Assembly (NCBI RefSeq): GCF_932526225.1
Contig: NC_064043.1
Coordinates: 8,981,501 to 9,045,500 of the forward strand
From: Nematostella vectensis
Taxonomy: Eukaryota; Cnidaria; Anthozoa; Actiniaria; Edwardsiidae
Reading direction: 5' to 3'
DNA: 64,000 nucleotides
The notes below the pieces were generated by a model. It was not told the origin of the DNA. It saw only the letters and a list, made by a program, of their open reading frames with translations, and made no database searches. Shown in pieces: positions 37,345 to 48,351 of this stretch (its first letter is position 1; each line of letters begins with the position of its first letter). A program made the translations under genes and the position numbers.

Positions 37345-39615
37345 TCGTGTTGTTTCCCGCGTGTTGATTGTTTACACACGCTGTTCTCTCTGTTTTAATG
37401 TACAAGATTGGTGACGTGCGCGTGTTGATTGTTTACGCTCACTGTTCTCTCTCGTCTAATGTACTAGATTGTTGACGTGCGCGTGTTCATTGTTTACACG
37501 CCTTGTTATCAATGTTCAAATGTACTACATTGTTGACGTGTGCGCGATTGTTTGTTTACGCGCACTGTTTTTTCTGTTGTTCTAGTGTAATAGATTGCTG
37601 ACGTGCCCGTGTTGATTGTTTACGCACACTGTTCTCTCTGTTCTAATGTACTAGATTGTTGACGTGCGCGTCTTGATTGTTTACGCACACTGTTCTCTCT
37701 GTTCTAATGTACTAGATTGTTGACGTGCGCGTGTTGATTGTTTACACGCACTGTTCTCTCTATTCTAATGTACAAGATTGGTGACGTGCTCGTTTTGATT
37801 GTGTACGCACACTGTTCTCTCTGTTCTAATGTACTAGATTATTGACGTGCGCGTGTTGACTGTTTACGCGCACTGTTTTCTCCGTTCTAATGTACTAGAT
37901 TGTTAAAAAGCGGGTGTTGATTGTTTACACATACTGTTCTCTGTGTTCTAATGTAATAGATTGTTGACGTGCGCGTGTTGATTGTTATCGCACACTGTTC
38001 TCTCTGTTCTAATGTACTAGATTGTTGACATGCGCGTGTTGATTGTTTACGCGCACTGTTCTCTCCGTTCTAATGTACTTGATTGTCAAAAAGCGCGTGT
38101 TGATTGTTATCGCACACTGTTCTCTCTATTCTAATGTACTAGATTGTTGACGTTCCTGTTTTGATTGCTTACGAAGACTGTTCTCCCTGTTCTAATGTAA
38201 TAGATTGTTGACGTGCGCCTGTTGATTGTTTACACGCACTGTTCTCTCTGTTCTAATGTAATAGATCGCTGACGTGCACGTGTTAATTGTTTACGCACAC
38301 TGTTCTCTCTGTTCTAATGTACTAGATCGCTGACGTGCACGTGTTGATTGTTTACGCTCCCAGTTCTATTTGTTCTAATGTACTAGATTGTTGACGTGTG
38401 CGTGTGGATTGCTTACGAAGACTTTTCTCTCTGTTCTAATGTACTAGATCGCTGACGTGCGCCTGTTGGTTGTTTACGCGCACTGTTCTCTCTATTCTAA
38501 CAGACTAGATTGTTGACGTGCGCGTCTTTATTGTTTACGTACACTGTTCTCTCTGTTCTAATGTATTAGATTGTTGACGTGCGCGTGTTGATTGTTTACA
38601 CATACTGTTCTCTGTGTTCTAATGTACTAGATTGTTGACGTGCGCGTGTTGATTGTTTACACATACTGTTCTCTGTGTTCTAATGTACTAGATTGTTGAC
38701 GTGCGCGTGTTGATTGTTTACGCTCACTGTTCTCTGTATTCTAATGTGCTAGATTGTTGACATGCGGGTGTTGATTGTTTACACATACTGTTCTCTGTGT
38801 TCTAATGTGCTAGATTGTTGACATGCGGGTGTTGATTGTTTACACATACTGTTCTCTGTATTCTAATGTGTTAGATTGTTGACATATGCGGGTGTTGATT
38901 GTTTACACATACTGTTCTCTGTGTTCTAATGTGATAGATTGTTGACATGCGGGTGTTGATTGTTTACACATACTGTTCTCTGTATTCTAATGTGCTAGAT
39001 TGTTGACATGCGGGTGTTGATTGTTTACACATACTGTTCTCTGTATTCTAATGTGTTAGATTGATGACATGCGGGTGTTGATTGTTGACACGCACAGTTC
39101 TCTGTATTCTAATGTCCTAGATTGTTGACATGCGCGTGTTGATTGTTAACGCACACTGTTCTCTCTGCTCTAATAGACTAGATTGGTGACGTGCGCGTGT
39201 TGATTGTTTACGCTCACTGTTCTCTCTATTCTAATGTACTAGATTGTTGACGTACGCGTGTTGATTGTTTACGCTTACTGTTCTCTCTGTTATAATGTAC
39301 CTGATTGTTGACGTGCGCATTTTGATTGTTTACGTGCACCGTTCTCTCTGATCTTATTTCCTAGATTGTTGACGTGCGCGTTTTGATTGTTTACGCGCAC
39401 TGTTCTCTCTGATCTTATTTCCTAGATTGTTGACATGCGGGTGTTGATTGTTTACGCGCACTGTTATTTCTATTCTAATGTACTAGATTGTTGAAGTGCG
39501 CGTTTTGATTGTTTACGCATACTGTTTTCTCTGTTTTAATGTACAAGATTGGGGACGTGCGCGTGTTGATTGTTTACGCTCACTGTTGTCTGTGTTCTAA
39601 TGTACTAGTTTGTTG
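37345..39615. repeat. 61-bp satellite, about 37 copies
   Basis: Head-to-tail units of 61 bp, e.g. starting at 37661 and 37722. Consensus parts are GACGTGCGCGTGTTGATTGT, TTACGCACACTGTTCTCTCT and GTTCTAATGTACTAGATTGT. A subfamily with GACATGCGGGTG and TTTACACATACTG occupies roughly 38760-39080 in runs, suggesting local homogenisation. The array is about 2.3 kb and ends abruptly in a poly-C tract at about 39660. No transcript or protein is implied. Confidence 0.97.
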
Positions 39616-41109
39616 AGGTACCCCCTCCCCTTCGAAAGCAACATTTCTACAGATTCCTCCCCCCCCCCCCCCCCCCCACTTTTTGGATAACTCTGCCCGC
39701 CGCCCCTTACAGAATCTTACTTCGTACGCATCTGCTCCACCTGGATTGCTCTCCCTGTTGAAATAAAATCCTCTGAAAGAACTTCGCTCTTCAAAGAGCG
39801 ACTGAAAGCTTTCTTTGCCATTTGACCCAGACAATATTCGCACCTGGCGCATGTCCCATATGCAGAAGGGTTCATCTTTTGTCAAGATGTTAATTCCAGC
39901 TTCTAACAATTTATCAATTTGTTTCTATTTTTACATCTTTGTTTCGTATGAACTGTCATCGCCGGGGACTAAAGCTTGTAAGAGAGCGCTTGGCCTATCA
40001 TGTTATCTCCGTTCGGCCACCATCGCCATAAATAAACAAACGAACGAACGAATGAATGATATTCAATACAGAAAAAAGAAATGAATACATTTAATTTTAG
40101 GAACAGACTCAGGATAGCGAATGGTCCCAAGCATGATTTTCAGATTCATTTTTAGATTCAAAAAGAGCGGCTCTTTAGTACGCCCAAAACTCACTATATA
40201 TAGCCATTTGGATTTTTTTCCAACTTTTATGAGAACGTATAATTTTAAGTTGAGGCTGAGCCGTTCATATTTTTGGAGCATTTTTTAAGGCAGAATATGT
40301 TTTTAACGATGTTCTTAAAATTTAGTGTATATAAGAATATAATACCCAATGAATTATTAGGAAGAGAATTAACTAATGATCAATTAGTTAGTTAAATACA
40401 GTAATAAGGTTGTTAAAGAAAAGAAAAGAAAAAAAAGAAAAGAAAAGAGAGAGAGAGCCTGCAAACATATACAAGAGAGAACATGTCCGTTCTAGGACTG
40501 GTACCACTTTGTCATTTATAGCCAAAAATAATACGCAATTAAGTGAAAAATTCATTGGAGTGATGAGTAAATCTTGGAGAATAGATGCAGAAAAGAAATC
40601 GGACAAGCAAATATTTTCCCTAATATTTATTCCACCGAAACGAATAGCCAAAGAGGCGGCATAGTTTTTGTTTCTGCGTGTTTTCAACTAAGAAATGAAA
40701 AATAAGGAACAGAGGAACTGATGCTGGGAGTACTTATATTCACTTCTTGTGTATGTGTAATAGCTACACAAACCAATGTACGCTAAAATGTATACGGTGT
40801 GAATAAAGTATGGTATGGTATAGGGAGACTTGTCAATATCGGTGTATGACAAGGAACAGAGTCAATACCGAAGTTTTCGTTCCGCTTGAGAACGGAAGTC
40901 ATAACCCCCCACCACGGAACCTGTCACGTCTTCCTGCGTGACCAAGGAATGTTATTATGACCCTAAGCGTACACCACGAAGCGACATGATTGGTTAATCA
41001 GCGTTTCGTTTTCCCTTGCTATTAGAGGGCTATAGAGGGCACGAGAAATAGAATCACAAGTGGACTAGCTTTTCGAGAGAGGATACCCACACCGGCCGGC
41101 TCAATTGCC
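39616..41109. other. GPR157 5' flank
   Basis: No gene supported. It contains a C run of about 18 bases near 39660 and an A/G-rich low-complexity tract at 40412-40456. The GPR157 promoter and 5' UTR must lie near the right end. Confidence 0.5.
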
Positions 41110-44100
41110 ATGGCCGTTAACAACTCTACAACACTCCAACAGGCGAGCCACATCGAGGTCTCCTTTCCAGTATTTGCCGTGACTATTACTTCTTGTGGGT
41201 TGTCCACACTCGGCTCCCTAGTTCAAATTATCACATATTATTTATGGAGGGACTTGCAAATTCCATCGCGCAAACTACTGGTCTTTATTGCGGTTTCTGA
41301 TTTGTGCACTGCTCTGTCTCTTGGACTAGGAGCTGTTATGGATTTCCACGAGACGTCCTCACTATGTCTAGTACAAGCGTTCGTATCCACGTATTTCAGC
41401 GCTAGCTCGTTGTTTTGGATGAGCTCGCTGATGGTGTATGTACTTGTCACGGTTGTAACCGTAGACCCAGAGAAAGCAGGCAAATTAATCAAGTATTTCC
41501 ACGTACTATGTTGGAGTATTCCTGCGTTAATGTGCATATCAGGTATGTATGGGGCTGTTATAGATATTGCCATAAAAACATTTTTAAACTTTTGTATTTT
41601 CTGCAATTGGGAATCCCCGCTAATTGAGGTCACTTCAACCTGAAACTAAAGCTCATATGAGAACTCGGATCTTTCGAATTTTATATCCTGATTTGGATAA
41701 GCAAGATGAATTAAGAAAATTCTTCGAGGAGTTAACACATCTTATGGCTATTATTGACGGGTTATATTTTCGCGTGCGTGATGTTAGAGTTTTGTTGATA
41801 TTTCACCTGATTAGAAGCCCTGTACATCGGGCCCAGTGTGTAACAATAAAGCGACAGGTCGAAGACAGTGATGCCAACCGAATCGGATGGTTCATTGCTA
41901 TTTATTTACATGTTCAGACTAACTTATTAAGAATATTTTCAGAACAATAGACAACGCTTTACTTTTGTGCATAACCTGGTATTTCAAATTCCAGAGGGTT
42001 TCAGTATTTTGTGAGAAAACAGATTACGTGACTGCACTTGTGTTTTCGCTTTGCCTGTGGATATCTTCAACATATCTAGCTGTGAGGTACCACAAAAAGA
42101 AACATAGGACCAGACTCAAGCGTGGAATTTTACACGTTACTACCTCAGCATTTACCTCTCAAATTAGAACTTAGTTTTACATTGCCGCGCAGATAGTATA
42201 GTTAATGGCGTGAAAACCGTTTTGTTATATTTAACTCTAAGGAATTAGTCCCAAATGACGTCTGTTTTTTTTTGTAAGAACAAAAGAACAAACCTAGTAA
42301 ACACGAACCTGATTTTTAAAAACACTATTTGTATTTGCCGATGCTTCGTCTGATTCCAAAAGGACTATTGCATCATTAAAAAGAGCCGTTTTTTTCACCT
42401 CTTACTAGACCTAACTAAATTAGGAGAGAACAGTGAGAAGATCAGAATTAGGCATGCGAATTTATACAAAGTAGTTCTCAGGTCTTATTGCACATTCCTC
42501 TGGTTTCACGGTTTCCTTTATCTGTGGATAAATTTAGTTGATTTTGTTATTAGACATTGGCCTGGAATTTTAATCGCTAACTAATTTCCATAACTTTTGT
42601 GCACAAGAGATCAATCTTTAAAATCAACTAATTGAGGCATTAGCTATCCCCGCACTGATGGTACTGTTCTCTCTGGAAAATATCAAATGCGTACCGGAAT
42701 GCTAGATCGGTTCTATCGATTGAACACCCCGGGATGTCGACAAAATGACAAAGTACTAAATAACGAGATGGCAAAGTACAAGATTATCCCATATGGATAT
42801 GCTTTTAGAAAGTGCAGTGGGCTTTGTCAGGTTTATATTATCTCGTGCTATGGTTAATCTTGGCTGGATTAACCTGTATACACAAAAAAAAAAACAAGCG
42901 GCATAACTTGAAAACAAACACGTATTAAAACAGAGCAATTCATCTGAAAAAAACTCAATTAATCTCACGATAATAAATCATTTCGCTTCATCTAACACTA
43001 TATTTTGCGTAATTTTCGCCCGTGAATAGGCAAAAGCTAGGAAAAACTATTAATCGGCAATTACTAATAATTTCTCAGCAATTAGAATTCCAGATCCCAC
43101 AAAGACTTATGATCTGATTAGCATGTTGGCCAAATCCTTGGGAAACACGGATTAACCACTTGGTATTGGCAGCTTGGGGCAGCGCTCTTGTATCTTCTCA
43201 TATTTCGTGCACGTTAAAATTCTAAAGGTCAAGTTAGAACGTGGCGTGCGGTCGAATTGATAGGCATTTTTCATTCGCGCAAAGTAGTTTACTGGCGTTT
43301 GCCAAAAACACATTCGGTGCCCTCTGTATATGGCGGTTTCAGAAAATTCCGTTTCTGTATGGTGACGAAATATGTTATAAAGATGTTTAAAATGAAATGT
43401 TACCTCTTCGAGTTCGATGTAATGAACGTTACCCCCCCACCCCCCCCACCCCGGGGGGGACTCTCCAGAAAAGTAGACGGGGGGTGCTCGACCTATCTTT
43501 TAGGGTATAAAACTCTTACCAACTGCTATCTCTTAGGGTGTGTTTTAGAATTTTTCCGATTCTGCTATCTTTTAGAAGGGCTTCTGGAATTACGCGCTTG
43601 TGCGGAAGCGCGTAATTTGGCTTTTTCCGCGTAATCCACAAATTTTCGCGTAATCCCGCGTAATTTGGCTAAATTTTGAAAGACAAAACATTTAATTGCA
43701 CAGCTGATGTGTTCTTTTAGGGTTTTTACCTCTATTTTTTGTAAAAACAAGAGAGATATTCTTCGTAAGAGTGCGATATTTCGAACTAATTCCGAAAACA
43801 AATAAAATGACTAGGCGTTCTTTGCTAAACCGCAAAGGCCTAGGACTAATAATAAAATACCGTTTTTAATTGGCCGGTGGCTAGGAGCCAATGAAAACTT
43901 GCCTAAGATATTTTCACGCAAAAAAAAAAAATAACCTTTTCAAGTTATTTCGTGCTTTCCTTCGGTACAAAATGTAGTTTGGGCGTAACAGCGTAATTTA
44001 GCAAAGAATCCCGCGTAATTTTGAGATTTTTCCCGCGTAATCCCAGAAGCCCTGTTTTAGGGGTTTTCACGCCGGGACAGGAGGATTTCGCCCATTCTGC

Positions 44101-47100
44101 TATCTTTTAGGGTTAGGCATTTCCAGATAGGGCTCCCAAAAAGCCAGAAAAGTGCTCACAAAAAGTGCTTAAAAAGTGCTCCAAAATCAAAATAGTGCTC
44201 AAATAGTGCTCATTGGCAAAAAGAAAATTACCGTATATTTTTAAAACAATTTAGAGATAAGTTGTGTTTTAATTAAAATTTGAATAAAAGAAGTAATATT
44301 GCTTTTATTAAATACATGCATTAGAGTATCTTATATTGTTGTCCATGAACGGGTAAATCACACTTTAGTGTATAACAACTAACTGTATAATAAAGGGCTT
44401 TGTTCTCTTTTGTGTTTGTTTACCATTGTTATTTGGATACTACTAAAAAACAATGTTCATTTACAAACATCACCAATGTCAATAGTGTCAAACCTTAATT
44501 ATAACAATATCCTAACGAGAAATAATTACAATAGATGTAAAACAGGAAAACATGGCAAACAGATCTTCTAGATAAGGCATTCAATTATTGTAATGTACTC
44601 CACAAGCTACCCAATATTTGTGGTGACCAAAACACAGGCTACCCATTGAAATGTCGAAATCACCAGTCTTACAGTCTTAGTCTAGTTATTTGTAGTTAAA
44701 GAAACTTGAAATGTCTATATAAGACAACAAAATCTAGTAACTTGGGTTAAAAAAGCTAGAAGTTGACTTGTTTACCCAAAAAGTGCTCTCTGATCAAAAT
44801 AGTGCACCCAAGCCCAAATTGCGCTGAAATAGTGCCGAGCCCAATCTGGAAAGACCCCCCCCCCCCCCCCCCCCGGGTTATCCCATTCTAGTACAGGAGG
44901 ACCTTTCTGATTTAATATACATGTTACCACCCTCCCCCTCAGGAATTGATATACCCATGTCCCCCTCCACTGCCCCTCCTAATGCTGCTGCATTTGGGTG
45001 CCAGTATGATTTACTTGATATGCATATTCCTTTCTCTAGCGCTGCTATACAGCGGCTTCGGAGAGACGGATAACACCTTGTCTACAGGCTGGTGTTGGGT
45101 CAAGTATCGTCCTTCCGATACATGGATGTTATTTTGGATATTGGTGACGCAGAAGCTATGGGAGATGTCTGCATATATTGGCCTAGTTGCCCTCTGCATC
45201 GCCATTAAAATTAACATACAAATCAAGGTAATATTACTTAGGGAGTGGTCATTAATTACGGGGGGGGGGGGGGGGGCAATTTTGCAAAACCATGGGCTAA
45301 AAAATTTTGCCCCCCCTCAATTCCAAGCCCCAAAAATCGTGCCCCCCCCCTAGACCAGACGCCCAAAAATTTGCAACCCCTCCCCCCCAGTGGGGCTCAG
45401 ATTATGAAGTGGATTATGTTTGTCCTTGCGGTCTTTGTTTGTATAATGCCTGAATGCTTTCCAAGGGGAGGGAGTTACAGGAGGTTCGTGATGCACTTTG
45501 TGCATCCTTCGCAGTACTATGTCCCGACACTAAGCATATCCAATATCTTCGGGCCGATGATACGAACAAAGACTGTGTTGACAAACATAATCCACTTCAT
45601 AATCTGAGCCCCACACCCCCAACAGCGCAACTGATATCTCCCCTTACAAAACATTCACACATGACGCGTTGCATAACAAAGTGGTTTATTTTCGTAACAA
45701 TCTCAATCGCGCTGTTAATGAAACGCATTCTGCCGTGCTCCCTTGCCTGAATCCGACAATAAAATAAGGAACAAATGGAATGAATCTAACGTGTGCTTCT
45801 TAACTTTCAGTGCGCTGCTCGGAGCAGGCGAGAAATCATCCCAAAGGGTACAGCAGTGGCCATGCAGAAATTCAACAAAAAAGTGTTTTTCGTCCCGTTC
45901 TTGTTTATACTACTGAGGGTATGGGGCACCGTGAGAGCAATACTAGCATTACAACAGTCACGCTATCAGCACAGTCAGCTCCTGATGGCGTTACAGGTAA
46001 TCTCAGCGTCATATATGGGGTGGGGTGGCGGTAATATTGTCTTGTGATAGTGTATTGCTCGTGCCATGCCTTGTGAGATGAGTGAGTGGGGCTTTAGGTG
46101 GGTTGTGGGAAGAGATGCCTAAGGCAAAAGTTTCTTGAAAGAATGTGTTAAAAGGCACATGTCCACTTGAATGTTGCACTCCTTGGGACAGTTTGGACGA
46201 AAGTGGCTCCCGTCCTTGTGGGATTAGTGAGTTGTGAGTGCAGTGACTTATGGGGGATGGATGAGTTAGGTGTGCAGTGCCTTGTGGGATGGATGAGTTA
46301 GGTGTGCAGTGCCTTGTGGGGCGGATTTATTAGGTGTGCAGTGCCTTGTGGGATGGATGGGTTAGGTGTGCAGTACCTTGTGGGATGGATGAGTTATGTG
46401 TGCAGTGCCTTGTGGGATGGATGAGTTAGGTGTGCAGTGCCTTGTGGGATGGATGAGTTAGGTGTGCAGTGCCTTGTGGGATGGATGAGTTAGGTGTGCC
46501 TTGTGGGATGGATGAGTTAGGTGTGCCTTGTGGGATGGATGAGTTAGGTGTGCCTTGTGGGGCGGATGTATTAGGTGTGCAGTGCCTTGTGGGGCGGATG
46601 AGTTAGGTGTGCAGTGCCTTGTGGGATGGATGAGTTAGGTGTGCAGTGCCTTGTGGGGCGGATGAGTTAGGTGTGCAGTGCCTTGTGGGATGGATGAGTT
46701 AGGTGTGCAGTGCCTTGTGGGATGGATGAGTTAGGTGTGCAGTGCCTTGTGGGGCGGATGAGTTAGGTGTGCAGTGCCTTGTGGGGTGGATGAGTTAGGT
46801 GTGCAGTGCCTTGTGGGATGGATGAGTTAGGTGTGCAGTGCCTTGTGGGATGGATGAGTTAGTTGTGCATTGTCTTGTGGGATGGATGAGTTTAGGTGTG
46901 CACTTCCTTGTGGGATGGATGAGTTAGGTGTGCAGTACCTTGTGGGATGGATGAGTTAGGTGTGCAGTGCCTTGTGGGATGGATGAGATATGTGTGCACT
47001 TCCTTGTGGGATGGATGAGTTAGGTGTGCAGTGCCTTGTGGGATGGATGAGTTAGGTGTGCACTTCCTTGTGGGATGGATGAGTTAGGTGTGCAGTGCCT

Positions 47101-47750
47101 TGTGGGATGGATGAGTTTAGGTGTGCAGTGCCTTGTGGGATGGATGAGTTAGGTGTGCAGTGCCTTGTGGGATAATTTGTGTTGGGCGTGCAGTGCCTTG
47201 TGGGATAATTTGTGTTGGGCGTGCAGTGGCTTGCGGGATAATTGTGTTGGGCGTGCAGTGCCTTGTGGGATAATTGTGTTGGGCGTGCAGTGCCTTGTGG
47301 GATAATTTGTGTTTGGCGTGCAGTGCCTTGTGGGATAATTGGTGCGCGGAGCTTGTGCTGCTCGCTGACGAACGAGTATGGTTTTTGCCTGCAATTGTAA
47401 GAATCAACCAAATGCACCAAACACGGATCGGTGTATATCAATTTGATAAAATATTGATCATCAAAATGCATTTTTTTTTGTTCTTCGTACAGGGTGCTGG
47501 CGACACTGGACAAGGTTTCGTGAACTTCATATTATTTTGCGTGTGTACGGCAAGAACTAGACATATTATCTCCTCTGAGCTTACCGATTCTTTTAACCGG
47601 TCATACACATGGTTAACGTCTTGGAGAATAAAGGCACAGAACAGCGAAAGGAAACCTCTGCTGAGGAATAACTCAAATAGAAGGATGCATGGCGGTTTAT
47701 ACGAACGCGTGTCTTACAGCGCGACGTCATGGGAGAGAGAGGAAGTTTAA
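41110..47750 (+). CDS. GPR157: G-protein-coupled receptor 157
   Basis: Exons 41110-41542, 45040-45227, 45811-45996 and 47493-47750; 1065 nt, phases 1/0/0, 354 residues (human 335). Seven membrane spans of the cAMP-receptor-like/GPR157 type: TM1 near FAVTITSCGLSTLGSLVQII, TM2 LLVFIAVSDLCTALSLGL, TM3 SASSLFWMSSLMVYVLVTVV, an extracellular loop with GWCWVKY, TM5 TQKLWEMSAYIGLVALCIAI, TM6 KKVFFVPFLFILLRVWGTVR, TM7 DTGQGFVNFILFCVC. GWCW, KLWEM and LLRVWGTVR match vertebrate GPR157, a Gq-coupled receptor of neural progenitor cilia. The Ser/Arg-rich C-tail is expected to be cytosolic. Introns 1-3 are filled with MITEs, an inverted repeat and a minisatellite. Confidence 0.94.
43435..44115. repeat. 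Degenerate CTATCTTTTAGGGT-containing repeat
   Basis: Short blocks CTATCTTTTAGGGT(A/T) and ACTGCTATCTCTTAGGGTGT recur about every 30-50 bp. The same style appears at 55690-55960 and inside the element at 11592-12739. The stretch is broken by the insertion at 43576-44054. Confidence 0.7.
43576..44054. mobile_element. 479-bp MITE with 6-bp TSD in GPR157 intron 1
   Basis: The left end AAGGGCTTCTGGAATTACGC and the right end GCGTAATCCCAGAAGCCCTG are inverted with one or two mismatches. TTTTAG is duplicated at 43570-43575 and 44055-44060. The interior repeats GCGTAATTT/GCGTAATCC several times. No coding sequence. Confidence 0.88.
44121..44852. mobile_element. MITE-like element of about 730 bp in GPR157 intron 1
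   Basis: The left end TTCCAGATAGGGCTC and the right end GAGCCCAATCTGGAA form an inverted repeat with one mismatch. Sub-terminal parts on both sides repeat AAAGTGCTC and ATAGTGC units. The interior is AT-rich and non-coding. A long C run follows directly at about 44857. Confidence 0.8.
45391..45614. repeat. Perfect 35-bp inverted repeat in GPR157 intron 2
   Basis: The arm at 45391-45425 (GTGGGGCTCAGATTATGAAG...) is the exact reverse complement of 45580-45614. The 154-bp centre has a further weaker inverted pair (TCTTTGTTTGTA / TACGAACAAAGA). A 98-codon frame crosses the centre but has no recognised similarity. It may be a young MITE or foldback; it adjoins the C/G-rich remains of another repeat at 45255-45390. 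Confidence 0.9.
46235..47345 (+). repeat. 32-bp minisatellite in GPR157 intron 3
   Basis: More than 30 units of GTGCCTTGTGGGATGGATGA then GTTAGGTGTGCA. A few lack 9 bp of the unit, and the last five (from about 47160) are a variant with ATAATTTGTGTTGGGCGTGC. The opposite strand is open in more than one frame, giving PTRHCTPN-type repeats; this is a by-product of the unit and not a gene. Confidence 0.97.
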
Positions 47751-48351
47751 TGAAGGTGTAAACGCGAGGGATAGCATTTTCGCTTGGAGCGTTTTTCCTT
47801 CTCTTTAGGCATTGTTATAATTTTAATTCGAATTAGTAAATTAATATATTGCTGTCGTGTTTTTTTGTGATTTTTAGGAGAGGTATAGCTTTTCTTGATT
47901 ACTTAACAAGGGGCTACGTTAAAGATTACACCAGTCGTCGATATCTTTAAGGTAGAAAAAATAACATTAATTCAACAACGATAATCAGTCTTTGAAGTTT
48001 TTAGTAAACACAGTAACACAATGACTTAATAAAATAAGAAATAATTATATTTGATCATGGTTGTTTTATTCTTTCTGATTTATAGTAATACCTTTATACT
48101 CGAGACCAATTCATCTTGTAAGTATTGCACTTATTATTCAAATAGCGCGTGGAAACACAAATTATTATTTTGTGATAGTTCATTGCTGATTGTAAACAAT
48201 TGCATTTGTTTTTCATTAATAAGTATGCTTTATTTAAGTTCATCGCTGTTGTTAAAGGTTGAATACCTTTCAGCACAGCAATACACGCACAAGTCACAAG
48301 AGAGGTGATAAACAAGGGTGATGTGAACCAAGAGAGTTCCTCTCGCTGAAC
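47751..48351. other. Spacer between GPR157 and paralogue B
   Basis: GPR157 3' flank, with AATAAA at about 48028, and the 5' flank of paralogue B. No gene recognised. Confidence 0.5.

Noticed and set aside
37345-39615. CRISPR-like array of regular repeats
   Set aside because: Units are contiguous with no unique spacers, and the genome is eukaryotic; it is a satellite.
45245-45390. Frame with poly-Gly and Pro-rich residues
   Set aside because: Translation of G-run and C-run repeat debris.
47052-47513. Long minus-strand frames with repeats such as PTRHCTPNTNY
   Set aside because: By-product of the 32-bp minisatellite, which stays open in more than one frame; lies in a GPR157 intron.
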